DNA of 64,000 bases, taken from NCBI GenBank assembly GCA_002633025.1, contig NMRB01000653.1, positions 70,817 through 134,816 of the forward strand, read 5' to 3'. The notes under the pieces are model-generated. The model did not search any database and was not told where the DNA came from. It saw only the letters and a program-made list of their open reading frames with translations. Every line of letters starts with the position of its first letter. Positions within the stretch are counted from its first letter, which is position 1. The position numbers and the translations under genes were made by a program. The DNA is from Notospermus geniculatus. Taxonomy: Eukaryota > Nemertea > Pilidiophora > Heteronemertea > Lineidae. Positions 1-10,455 of the stretch are shown here, in pieces.

Positions 1-262
1 TTGGTGGAACCAATGGTTAGCTTACGTATATTAAATCGGCCCTTAGGACCACAACGGGTAGGCCTAAGCCTATGAAAGAAGGAAACCACCGCTCGCCTTA
101 ACAAGTGTAATTCAAAACGTGAAACAAAAACCTGGATTGCTGAATAAAGATGTAAGTATTTGATGATAACAACATCCTGTTAATTTGGGCCTATTCTTTA
201 GCAACGTTTAATAAGCGTGATGAAGGAGTATGTATAAAGTAAAAAACTACTTAAAGGGAGAC
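1..262. other. no gene or repeat recognised
   Basis: I see no convincing open frame, RNA gene or internal repeat. The stretch is ordinary AT-rich intergenic sequence leading into the first palindrome. Confidence 0.5.
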
Positions 263-630
263 ATGCGAAAAATATTGCCCGGCGGGCACAAGTTGTCTGA
301 GTTGTAGCGCCGTCTGTTAATACACGGTGACACTACGCTATATCACTACATTTATATCACAGGCGCCTGTAGAGCTATCAGTGAGTTTCGAACACTTTTC
401 TAACCAAACGTATCTAAAAAACACAATACGTATCTAAAAACACACCACGAGCTCATGAATTCGTGAGCTCGGGGTGTGTGTTTTACAAACTAGTGTTTTT
501 TGGTTAGATACGTGTTCTAGGCTCACTAATAGCTCTACAGGGGCCTGTGATATAGCGTAGTGTCACCGTGTATTAACAGACGGCGCTACAACTCAGACAC
601 CTTGTGCCCGCCGGGCAATATTTTTCGCAT
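263..630. repeat. long palindromic (foldback) element, 368 bp
   Basis: The left arm begins ATGCGAAAAATATTGCCCGG and the right arm ends with its complement, CCGGGCAATATTTTTCGCAT. The arms pair almost to the centre, a GAGCTC-rich hairpin near 450-470. No open frame is present, so this is a non-autonomous foldback/MITE-like element. A degenerate single-arm relative lies at 46,590-46,770. No clear target duplication flanks it. Confidence 0.85.
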
Positions 631-713
631 CCCATGAATTCAAAGTGATACATCCTTATTGGACTCTGGAGTTCACAGAAAAAAGAAAAAACGAATGGGT
701 TCGCGAGACCCAT

Positions 714-1548
714 GATTTTGTCCACTACCTGGACCCGTGGGTTTGAAATGGAAATGGGTCGATGGTACCCAGAATATTTGTTCTGCGAGCCTGAAACGAA
801 CAGGTCCTTAGGTTCCAGTAACCCATAATGTCTTTTTATTGACCAGTTTCATGGGTCACTTTGGCCCATCTACGATTGCTGCTCGTGGGTGCGAACACCC
901 CACGGTAGCAATCGTAGATGGGCCAAAGTGACCCGTGAAACTGTCATTATGGGTTACTGTAACCTAAGGACCTATTCGTTTCATACCCGAAGAACAAGTA
1001 TCCTGGGTACCATGGACCCATTCTCCATTGAACCCATTTCAAACCCATGGGTCCAGGTTAATAATTATAGAAGTAGCCGTGTTGATCGTTGAATGAATGA
1101 GCAGAAATGAAATAGGTAACACCGTCTTATAAATCAACTACCTCGACGCAAGTCCATGTCATAAAATTTTCTAAGTTCTAACACGGACCTGTATACTGAC
1201 AGGTCCGTGGTTCTAATAATTCCGTAATATAGAGGGGTAGCATAATCATGGTAAATGAAACAGCTTGTATTATACCTAAGCTGTTCCATCTACCATTATG
1301 CTACCCCACTATATTACGATATTTTTAGAACTTACAAAATTTGTATGACCTGGACTCGCGTCGAGGTAAGTTGGATTCTCCCGTATATTGAGACAAGCTT
1401 TCGACCCTATCGGGCCTTCATCAGGTCTCACCTGATGAAGGCCCGATAGGGTCGAAAGCTTGTCTCAATTAATATCCTAGTTGATTTATAAGACGGTGTT
1501 ACCTATTTCATTTCTGCCCATGGGTCCAGGTAGTGGACAAAATCAATC
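714..1548. repeat. palindromic element split by a second insertion
   Basis: The left arm (about 714-882) carries GTCCACTACCTGGACCC and pairs with 898-1058. The outermost part of the right arm is displaced to 1517-1548, ending GGTAGTGGACAAAATC. The 458 bp between are a separate insertion. The arms are imperfect, which suggests an old element. Confidence 0.75.
1059..1516. mobile_element. 458-bp insertion flanked by 15-bp direct repeats
   Basis: CCCATGGGTCCAGGT occurs directly before the insertion (1044-1058) and directly after it (1517-1531), as a long target duplication would. The insertion contains its own inverted pairs: 1100-1139 with 1477-1516 (GCAGAAATGAAATAGGTAAC and complement), an inner pair spanning 1140-1362, small hairpins near 1180-1215, and a near-perfect hairpin at 1387-1469 centred on an AGGTCTCACCT loop. 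There is no coding capacity. Confidence 0.7.
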
Positions 1549-1836
1549 TGTGTTCCTCAATCACGTCCATCAATCACATTTATTCTCTTCGCGGTTTACT
1601 CGATTGAGAAGCGAAAGGCAGCGTCAGATTGCTGGAGCCTTTTTCATGACGGAGGAAAATATCTGATTGCAACTCTTGTGCATTGCATTCTTCTGTCGAT
1701 TTTTTTTTAATGAAAGCTTCAACATTCCATATCGATTTGTCTCTACCTGCTCGAGAGTATTTGCTTTCTGCAAACAAAAATTGAGCCACAAAGTGGTAAA
1801 GGAATATTTTATCGGGTATTGGACAGGTCAAGAATT

Positions 1837-2122
1837 CATTTTGGTTCCCGAAGCTACCGCTAGAGAGTGCTGTCAAATGGTAGCTTCGGTAACGGCCGCC
1901 ATTTTGGCCGACAGAAAACTGACGGCGCTACGTCATTGCCGCGAAAACTGGATCACATGATCATCCACGGGTATGGATTTTTGAGTAACGGTCGATGATC
2001 ATGTGATCCAGTTTTCGCGGCAATGACGTAGCGCCGTCAGTTTTCTGCCGGCCAAAATGGCGGCCGTTACCGAAGCTACCATTTGACAGCACTCTCTAGC
2101 GGTAGCTTCGGGAACCAAAATG
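1837..2122. repeat. near-perfect 286-bp palindrome
   Basis: Arms of about 127 bp (CATTTTGGTTCCCGAAGC and complement) flank a loop of about 30 bp. Near identity of the arms indicates a young or correction-maintained foldback element. Flanks GTCAAGAATT and GTCAAAATTC look like an imperfect 9-10 bp target duplication, the size made by Mutator-like elements. That family placement is inference. Confidence 0.85.
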
Positions 2123-2153
2123 GTCAAAATTCGAGAACTCACAAGATCGAGTA

Positions 2154-2423
2154 CAGGCACGGATCCAGAGGGGGGCGGAAGGGACGTACGCCCCCCCCTA
2201 TTTTTGGCAGAGCAATGATTTTTTTTGGAAGAAAAATTCAATCACATAAAAAATTCGAGTATTTTGTTCTCAGATGCCAGGAAAATGCATCTAAAAGCAC
2301 TTAAATTGTCAAATTTTCCTGGGGGAGGGCCCCCACACCCCCCGTTTCGGCTTCCTGCTTTCGTTGTCTGCCGACTCCGTCGACCCCCGCCCCCCCTTTC
2401 TGTCAACCCTGGATCCGTGCCTG
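2154..2423. mobile_element. non-autonomous DNA transposon, TIR CAGGCACGGATCCAG
   Basis: The 15-bp terminal inverted repeats are perfect: CAGGCACGGATCCAG at the left and CTGGATCCGTGCCTG at the right. GAGTA is repeated directly outside both ends (2149-2153 and 2424-2428), giving a 5-bp target duplication. The interior is C/G-homopolymer rich without a frame. Relatives occur at 16,828-17,155 (GGCGCGGATCCAG ends) and, more decayed, at 58,590-58,825. Confidence 0.85.
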
Positions 2424-2428
2424 GAGTA

Positions 2429-3609
2429 GTTATGTCTGATGGGTTGTAACCTCGTTCCGAGGGCTTTACTTCTACACTTAGGGATTTTCAGCCCTGGATA
2501 CACGATTCAAATCCTGCTAGCTACTGTGGTCGCAAACACGGTTTCACCTTATTGACTGTCTGACTTCAAACGTCAGTGCATCGTACTTTTTTTCGCGTAG
2601 GAATGACGTCATTCACGATGGCTATGTTTATTCACAAAAATCATGTGGTCAAATTCGACGAAGCTGATTGGCCCTCGACTTGGTTCCTTCTAAATTGATG
2701 TTCTAATCATGCCTATCTGACTAAGAGGTGCCATATTTCTATCTATTGGTAATACATTTATAGGGTCTAAAATGGACGAGGAAAAAGTTAGCAGTAGGCC
2801 TACATGCACACTTGAATTTGTAATAGAAGTCCATATTAACATTGTAATAGGAGTTAATGTAGGATCTCAAATAAATACCAATTATGGGCACTTCGGGGGG
2901 GGGTCGGATTTGAAGGGACTTTTTATGTGATGTTTGGAGGGGTATACTAAACCATATAAAGCAAAAAGAAACTCTGTTGCAATTTGTTCTAGGTCAAATC
3001 ATATTTTTCCTGGACTAAAACAATCACAGGAGTGGTCTTGCAATGCACGCTTTTTCATCAGTTGTCCCAGTGGCTGCTTATTTCACCAACGGAGATGAAC
3101 CTGAATAGATAGTAGTAACATCGTTATAAACATCAATTTAATGGGAATGGTGAAGCAATTATGCTGTCTGTGCCTTAATCGTAATCATTTAAAAAGATAA
3201 TTATTTTTAAAACTGATAGTTATCATTGTGTATTAATTGGTCGACATAACGTGAATGATGTATATGGTCTACTGGCCTGACTTATTTTTCTCAATGGTTG
3301 TTTGTAAAACTAATTCAAACCATTGGTGCAGAAATGACTATTTAAAGTCTAGTGCAAAAAGAAGAAATAGTAGGCCAAAAGCTGAGGCCAATGTCCTCAA
3401 ATAGGCCTCAGGGTGAGGTGTTTATAATGACGAACTCTACCAAAAGGGGCAGTTTGTGCACCTTTAGGTAAAATCGTGATTTCGTGCCAAAGCATCTCAC
3501 TTGCCGTTAAAGGTTTGTTTATTTACATGGTTGATTATAAGAGTTATTTTTCCTCGGACAGGTGGCAGCACCATGTACACCAAAACATTAATGTTATCTG
3601 TTTTTATAT
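2429..3609. other. intergenic, nothing recognised
   Basis: AT-rich unique-looking sequence with short poly-G runs. I find no coding exon, tRNA-like block or palindrome here. Confidence 0.4.
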
Positions 3610-3709
3610 ATACCGGATTGTTCCCCCAATACCGCTCAGTGTACAATGTGTATTCAATGTGGTCAACTTGTGTGTCACTCTGAGCGGTATTGGGGGAACA
3701 ATCCGGTAT
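3610..3709. repeat. 100-bp hairpin element
   Basis: ATACCGGATTGTTCCCCCAA at the left and TTGGGGGAACAATCCGGTAT at the right form roughly 30-bp perfect arms around a 30-40 bp loop. It lies just outside the left edge of the tandem duplication and has no copy-2 partner. Confidence 0.8.
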
Positions 3710-3993
3710 CTTGATAAATATTCTTGCAACTGAAATATCTTTATGATTTTACGCTCAAAAACAAACAGAAAGTTGTGAAAGGCGAGATTTAATTCGATTT
3801 TATCTGATTTGTTAGTACCAGTAGTTGACAATAGGTGGCACACCGTAATGTTTACAATTCGAACTAGAGCACCTTTAAAACAGAGTGGCCCAAAAAATGC
3901 ATAAGCATACTTCCACTCCACTACCCGGAGTCCAAAAGTGCTGATAGCATATAGCAATGGATGGAAAAACCTTCTAGAAGAAGAAGACACCTA

Positions 3994-4122
3994 GGGTCGT
4001 ATTCATAAAGCGGTTCTATTGTTAGAACCGCCGCATAGGCCGGTTCCAAGTATCGTCAAACACTGTACTTGGAACCGGCCTAAGACGGTTCTAACGATAG
4101 AACCGCTTTATGAATACGACCC
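3994..4122. mobile_element. MITE with TIR GGGTCGTATTCATAAAGCGG
   Basis: GGGTCGTATTCATAAAGCGG and its complement bound 129 bp that fold into one hairpin containing a second GGTTCCAAGT hairpin. Copy 2 reads straight across this point (near 24,175), so the element is an insertion in copy 1 or a loss from copy 2. Confidence 0.85.
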
Positions 4123-4354
4123 CAAGATATTATACATGTACATCCTAATTTTGTATTTTTTAGTGGTTAGAGCTCCAGACTGTATTTTGTAAAGCAAAGT
4201 CGAGGCCCTAGTCATGCCGAATTTGCAGTTCGCCGGAAAGTTGATAGAAGATCTCTGACTTTGCTTCACAAAAGTAGCTACAAGTACTGGACCGAATCAG
4301 GTTCAGTGTATCTAGGTGATAATTTTCTAAGATTCTCTACCCGTTTATACTCCA

Positions 4355-4465
4355 GGGCCCGTAATGCATAAAGGTGGAATAAGCTATTCCAGGTATAGCT
4401 TCACGTTATAACGTTAGGTTATACATACCTGGAATAAGCTTATTCCACCTTTATGCATACGTGGT
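4355..4465. mobile_element. MITE, GGGCCCGTATGCATAAAGGT family
   Basis: Hairpin element with arms carrying AAAGGTGGAATAAGCT. It is present at the orthologous place in copy 2 (24,421-24,526), so it predates the duplication. Another member is at 18,272-18,365. The 3-bp TTA/TAA targets of related elements in this window suggest a PIF/Harbinger-type family. Confidence 0.8.
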
Positions 4466-4742
4466 GTCGGACTGAGGGTTGTGGAAAAGTACACTTGTGG
4501 GTGTTTTTTGTTCGGGGGGGGGGGGCACCCTGTATTACTCCACGTAGTAATTACGACATGAACACTCTTTTCGAGACTCAGTGGATGACTGGATGATAAT
4601 TCGGTTTTTCTACGGCGGCTGATGATTGGGCCATCTACCCGTGAATTATGGGTCGAAACAGCACAACAATACCGTGAAAAATGTGAATCATGTTCAGACT
4701 GATAGATAGCTTTTGGCTTTTTCTCTGCTTTTCTACTTGCAG

Positions 4743-4910
4743 GTTGATGACCGAGAGCTTGTATGGCACGTGTCGGCCTACATACGGCCCTACTACGATT
4801 ATGACATCCATCATTATTCTGTTCCGTATTGGCTGGATTTATGGCGCCACGGACGAGGGATCATCCATCCACAATTAAGGGGCTACGATATTGCCACTTT
4901 TTGTCGATAG
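4743..4910 (+). CDS. candidate internal/terminal exon (weak)
   Basis: A pyrimidine-rich tract ending TTTTCTACTTGCAG precedes an open frame beginning VDDRELVWHVSAYIRPYYD and closing at a stop after about 55 residues. The same acceptor and frame occur in copy 2 (24,808-24,975) with one visible His/Gln difference in the part compared. I recognise no domain. The last part, from about 4,890, runs into a dispersed repeat (GTCGATAGCCGGCGCCACC) also found near 12,560 and 31,280, which weakens the coding call. It could be a terminal exon of an unseen gene or a chance frame. Confidence 0.2.
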   Translation, partial: VDDRELVWHVSAYIRPYYDYDIHHYSVPYWLDLWRHGRGIIHPQLRGYDIATFCR

Positions 4911-5343
4911 CCGGCGCCACCGGGGGTGATTGCATCATTCTCCAATACCGTAGTCTTGCCTTTCGCCAATACCGTAGTCTTGCCTTTCGCCCCAGTGTTG
5001 GAGAATGTATGTATATGAAATTTAATAGAAGTCAAATACACATGTGTGATTTCGGAAAAGGTGACAATCAAGCCTCTGAAAATTTGAATAAACTTCGCGC
5101 AGTTTTGAATATTGTTCACAAAATGCATGTACTGTACATGACAAATTGGATGTACATGTACAGTTCATGAAATGTAAGAAAATTTAATTGTGGACCTTGC
5201 CCTGCTTTCATCGACATACTATTATTCACGTAAAAGGTGTAAATGTCGTAACCTATTGAACAGGGTACCCAGTATCTAGGGTAACGGCTGCCTTTAAGGG
5301 TCATGATCAGTGGTTAGGGGCAAGGATTAGGATTAGGCCTTAG

Positions 5344-5472
5344 GGGCCATATGCACCAACGACGATTATCTTGAACTCAGGTTGAGTCACAACTGTTCAG
5401 GTCATTATGTGACAATGGAAAAGTTGTGGCAGAACCTGAGTTCAAAATAATCTTCGTTGGTGCATACGGCCC
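5344..5472. mobile_element. MITE, GGGCCATATGCACCAACGA ends
   Basis: The ends GGGCCATATGCACCAACGA and TCGTTGGTGCATACGGCCC are inverted, and the inner arms carry GAACTCAGGTTGAG. The partner in copy 2 is 25,397-25,534, so it predates the duplication. A half-copy follows the transposon at 55,853-56,021. Confidence 0.8.
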
Positions 5473-5601
5473 AAGTGGTCAGGGTATATGAGGCTGGCTA
5501 TCAAGGGTTGAGAGATAGGGGTCATGGGTTAGGACTTAGAGTGGACGACATTCACTCCTTCAGTTACATTGTACTCACATCACATGATACAGAACGCCCG
5601 G

Positions 5602-5772
5602 TGTAAAGTTTTTCAGTGTTTCCGTGTGTCAGTATTCCCCCTATTGTTCTGGAAACACTGGCAGATAGATCGACACGTTTCTCTGTGTGTCCTCCATTGT
5701 CGAGTCGCGGCTTTTTCCGTCAGACAATAGCAGGGGAACACTCGCAGATGGGGAACACTGAAAAACGTTACA
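5602..5772. mobile_element. 171-bp DNA transposon inserted in copy 1, CCGG target
   Basis: The element starts TGTAAAGTTTTTCAGTG and ends CACTGAAAAACGTTACA. It sits between two CCGG words, and copy 2 (near 25,670) has the uninterrupted site GAACGCCCGGGTCATC with a single CCGG, so insertion duplicated CCGG. A close relative is at 55,853-56,021, and decayed relatives lie near 15,350-15,480 and 45,640-45,930. Confidence 0.9.
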
Positions 5773-6134
5773 CCGGGTCATCAGTGTTTTCCTTCAACCC
5801 CACAGACAGTCTGCACTTGGAGCATCACCAATTTGAGTTAATTAACTAATTAGGCCACGATATCCCGCATCGATTCTGCGGGTCTCTTACTTGAAGGAAA
5901 TCGATCTGTTGAGATCAGTTTCCCTACGAGAGAAAATTTGCGACAGTGTGTAAGCGAGGAAGGTTGATTAATGAAGGGGTTAGCCTCTTATTGCTTTACG
6001 AGCTGCTGAGAGAATAATTTTCTCCATGGGGACTGCTGGAACATGCTTTTAAGCCCCTCTGTATTGAATTTTACGGTATTTTCAAAGTGTTAGCAGAGTG
6101 CAGGTAGAGGTTTCATAGCCTCGTATGTCATGAC

Positions 6135-6810
6135 AAACAAAACACGTTCTTACAGTAGATTCATTTTATTAATAAAGCTACATGTATGACATACAGATAT
6201 CCAATACGGCACAAAAAACGACACACAAAATGATAGTAAACATAAATCGTCTCCGAATTTTGCAAATTTTGTAAATTTGCAAAATTAGGAGACGACTTAT
6301 AAGTACTCTCTACTTATAAGAACTCGTAGGCCACCATCTATATGTCATATATGACATATAGACGGTAGCCTACGAGTTCTCCCACTTGATGTCGTGGCCA
6401 TTCATGATATAACACTACCGAAGCATCCTCTCAGTCTCAGACAATTACTTTACTAAACTTTTGTGCCCATAGCCCGCTTGTCCAGCAGCTTAGAGTGCCA
6501 GCGGCCATTGAACGGTATTGAGCTTAAGCCCCAAATCCTTAGAAAGTTCCGCTCTATCAAAACTGCAACAAAAGTCACCAAAGAATATTACATAATAAAA
6601 AAATTGATTTTTAGTGTTTTTTTCTGCTGAGCTATTACATAATTATGATATTTCCAAATATCCAACATTCTGATGCAGAAATATGACCAACAAGATATAC
6701 TTCCTTGTGGAACAAACCGTGTTAAAATTGGCCCAGTAGTATTTGAATTATTCAAGGTATCAGGTGGAGATAAACTTTTGTCAAAGACTGTACACATCAA
6801 AATTTAGATT
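6135..6810. other. copy-1-specific block with two hairpins
   Basis: This block replaces, relative to copy 2, the segment 26,020-26,466. It holds a hairpin with AAATCGTCTCCGAATTTTGC near 6,245-6,297 and a second with GAACTCGTAGGC near 6,318-6,380. The left part resembles the end of the palindromic element at 39.33-39.62 kb. No gene is seen. Confidence 0.6.
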
Positions 6811-8130
6811 GAGTATACAATTTCATTGATACAAACTTCATTTCACATATTCAGCATTTCAATACGAGTTTACATATCGGAGATAGTGTAGTGAAGAAAA
6901 AGAACTGAATGACGAGAAACCACTTCTTGGAATGTTTTACATTTGATGCAGATTTCTCCCTCTCCATCTCCGGGGAATAAAAACCAATTCCATCAAAGAC
7001 TCGTCCAACTAATCTGATTTTCCCACCGGGTTTCTTTCCGAACGCAAGAAAGCGTATGGCTCAATCGAATTCAGCGCCGAGCTGGAATTCTCGAGACCAG
7101 TTATCAAATTTTCCAATTGAATAGTTGAAAGGAAAGTAGAAAATGAAATGATATCGGTTTCATCATCAGAGACGCTTGATGAATGGCTCCTTATCTGGGA
7201 TTATTTCTTCTTTGATAGCATTCAAAGAAGTCGTACCAAGTTGCCAACGTTACGAGGTCATTTGTTCATACGCGGTTAACGTCTTAGTGCGGTATGCTAT
7301 GTATGCTGAAATTGATATTTTTGCTGTTTTGGCTTCAATACGGACCAGTCTGTCAGAAAATAATGGGGTGCAAATTTTTAGACCCCTCCTTCACTTTCTG
7401 GGGGTCACTTCATTCTTGGCCCCTAAAAGCTATTTTTGCACCTATTTCTGCTTTAAAAGTGTAATAAACCATCTCAGAATATTTAAAAACCTATTAAACG
7501 ACTCTAGTATTATAAAAATCGGTTGTTAAGTGGCTGACATACTGTTCTGGGGGTCCTAAAATGGGTGCCCCCCCCCCCCGAAAGAGGGTGGGGGTCTGAA
7601 AAATTTGAACCCCATCAATTTCTGATAGTTTGGACCCTAAAGAACCCAGAACTGCAAAAAATCACTCTTAGCACAAAAAATCCTACAGGAGCTGTTTTCT
7701 TGACACAACATACCGCACTATCTCCCTGGCAGGCGACTTTAGCTGCCGTAGAATTATATATTCATGGTATCGACCCCACTGCAATGTTTGCATAATATGA
7801 GCATTACAAACTAATTCTATAAATAGGGGATATACCTCGATCTTATCTCTCCTTGTTGATTTGGTTTTATGTTATATGGACCTCTGTGATCGGAGCTCGG
7901 ATAGTAGTTTGACTGGGGAATGATGCTAATAGGTTTGGCCATCTCAAAAATCAACCGAAGATGGATCGCTAATAGGTTTATCTGTCTGTGTAGAATGGAT
8001 GGTAAGCTGAGCTGAATGGGTCTCCGCTACGCTTTTTTTGTAGAAAAAGGCAGTCATGTTGGGTCACAATCACGCAGCAAAAACTGAAACATGGCAGCCT
8101 CAGGGTAGATGGTTTGGACATGAACCAATC
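6811..8130. other. intergenic, duplicated, no gene seen
   Basis: Collinear with 26,467-27,780. It contains homopolymer runs, including a poly-C tract near 7,568, and short frames without splice signals or domain resemblance. Confidence 0.4.
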
Positions 8131-8688
8131 ACCATTTACGCTTTATGACTGGAGCAAGGTATAATAAGGTAGTCATGGCATAAATCACTCACCGCTTACT
8201 AGGCTTTATGACTAGAGCAAGGTATAAAAAGGTAGTCATGGCATGAATCACTCACCACTTACTACGCTAAGGTACATGTATAATAAGGTAGTCGTGGCAT
8301 AAATCACTCACCGCTTACTAGGCTTTATGACTAGAGCAAGGTATAAAAAGGTAGTCATGGCATGAATCACTCACCACTTACTACGCTAAGGTATAATAAG
8401 GTAGTCGTGGCTTGAATCACTCACCACTTACTACGCTAAGGTATAATAAGGTAGTCATGGCATGAACTACTCACCACTTACTACGCTTTATGACTGAGCA
8501 AGGTATAATAAGGTATTCATTGCATGAATCATTCACCACTTACTACGCTTTATGACATAAACAGTGGTTTGGACATAAACGTCCGACCCACCACTTAAAG
8601 CTTTATGACAGAACCAACGTGTACTTAGGTGGTTTTGGGATCAACCACTCGATCACCACTTACGCTTTACGACAGAAGCAAGGTATAC
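8131..8688. repeat. minisatellite, 50-65 bp unit
   Basis: Irregular tandem repeats of a unit containing AAGGTAGTCATGGCATGAAT, CACTCACCACTTACTACGCT and an optional TTATGACTAGAGCAAGGTAT. The last units are diverged (GGTTTGGACATAAACC). The orthologous array in copy 2 (27,780-28,520) has a different unit order and number. Confidence 0.85.
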
Positions 8689-9134
8689 ATCAGTTTCGCT
8701 AGCGGCCATCTTGCCAAAATTAGGTCGTCGTCATGGGGATCTCGCGCATGCGGCCCCCACTGGGGGAAAAGAACCCGGATGTGAGTTGTTTGCCAACGTT
8801 AAAAGCAATGAAAATTCCGCGGAGTTTTCAGCTGCGCAGTATTTTTGCATTTATAGAGTGACTAGTCATTGTAAATTTTAATTTTAGGCCCTAACACGTT
8901 TGCTCTAATCATGAGGAACTACTTCGATTCATTAATCATGAAGATCAGGTCAGATACCGTGAAAAACTTGATGTTTTGTCAGCGACGATCCATGAAAAAC
9001 AGCACGCTTTCCCGTTGACAACCTATTTGCGCATGCGTAAGCTATGTTGGGACCGGGCACCAGTGTAGAGCCAGGACTAGGCATTCCCATGGTGATGACC
9101 TGATTATTGGCAAGATGGCGCTAGCGAAACTGAT
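8689..9134. mobile_element. 446-bp DNA transposon inserted into the minisatellite
   Basis: Inverted ends ATCAGTTTCGCTAGCGGCCA and CGCTAGCGAAACTGAT bound a frame-less interior, with the TIR extending through CATCTTGCCAA. TATAC lies at or next to both ends, and copy 2 (about 28,228) has an uninterrupted GGTATACTAAGG site. It is a non-autonomous element unique to copy 1. Confidence 0.85.
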
Positions 9135-9894
9135 CTATACTAAGGTGTAGGCTATACTAAGGTGGTTTCGGCATGAATCACTAACAACTTAGATAGATAT
9201 GCAACGTTCGTATACTAAGGTTCTTTGGACATGAATCAATCACGACTACTGATAACTAAAGTTCATGATAGAAGCTAGGTATGTAACTTCAGAGGCTTGA
9301 TCTTGATTGCTTACCGAAACAATGCGATAAGATAGTTTGCCAGTAACACCCGACCGGCTGAGCAATTTACGGTTGAAATTTCCCCATGCCAGTCGATGAC
9401 GAGGCACACGGATATAGCCACCAGTCGATCTTGCCTCGCTCCATTCACGTTCCGATCACAAATAAGAAGTGATACGAAGCCAGCACGATTGCTCATGTAA
9501 TAAACACGTAGATAAGCGAATTAGGTTTCGTCGGATTGACGCCGGATAAGTTGAGATGTTGGCAAGCCAGTTGATGCTGTTGAAATGAGGGTAAGTTCGT
9601 TAATTGCATGTTGAAAATGTTGGCTACTTTTTGTAAGGTTTTGTAAAATTTTAAATACATGTATACATATTGTACAACATTCAATTTTAGCAGGATTGCC
9701 AAAGTTTGTATCCGTTTTGCCGTTGTACTGGTGCCTTTTAACCGCCTTATTAGTTTGATACCATGATACTGCAGTTAGAATTTCTTTATATTTTTTTTCT
9801 TCGATATGTATTCTGTTTTTTGTATGTCTCGCTCGCTTATCTATTTTTGGTCTCACTTATCACCTATTCTCTGTCTTTTCTGTATAATCTCTTA

Positions 9895-10455
9895 CTAGAA
9901 AGTGCCTGAGGAAGACCCCGCTTGGGGTTGAAAATTTGCGAAATTTGGAGACGACTTTTCGTTTTAGGTCATTTTATGTGTCGTTCTTTGTGCTTTTTGT
10001 TGGATATCTATTCTTTGGGAAAGGAACAGTTCTGAATATATGCGGACACGTTACCACTCAAGTAGCAAAAAGTATTTTGCTCATCTACCGTAGGTCAGTT
10101 CTTTTTCGCACGAACACCCAAGGGACGCCTTGATGTTGATAGCCAATTCATAACTTATCACTTATACCTTGGGAAAGGAAAAGTTCTGAATATTGCGGAG
10201 ACGTTACCACTCAAGTAGCAAAAAAAGTATTTTGATCTATCGTAGGTCAGTTCTTTTTCGCACCACTAACACCCAAGGGACGCCTTGATGTTGATAGCCG
10301 ATTCATAATTATCACATACCTTGGGAAAGGAAAAGTTCTGAATATTGCGGAGACGTTACCACTCAAGTAGCAAAAAATAATTTGCTCATCTATCGTAGGT
10401 CAGTTCTTTTTCGCACCAACACCCAAGGGACGCCTTGGTGTTGATAGCCGATTCA
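9895..10455 (+). repeat. GACCCC-GCTT-GGGGTT hairpin motif followed by three ~150-bp tandem units
   Basis: CTGAGGAAGACCCCGCTTGG near 9,906 is followed by TTGAAAATTTGCGAAATT and GGAGACGACTTTT. Three tandem units start near 10,024, 10,169 and 10,321, each with GGGAAAGGAA(A/C)AGTTCTGAAT and ending in GATGTTGATAGCC. The orthologous array is 29,180-29,740. The hairpin motif recurs five more times in the window in inverted or degenerate form and looks like the conserved end of a retroelement. The family is not proven. Confidence 0.7.

Noticed and set aside
9521-9856. Minus-strand 111-codon frame with a 108-codon partner at 28,818-29,144
   Set aside because: It lies next to the GACCCC-motif repeat, accumulates replacements and indels between copies, and looks like retroelement flank read backwards.
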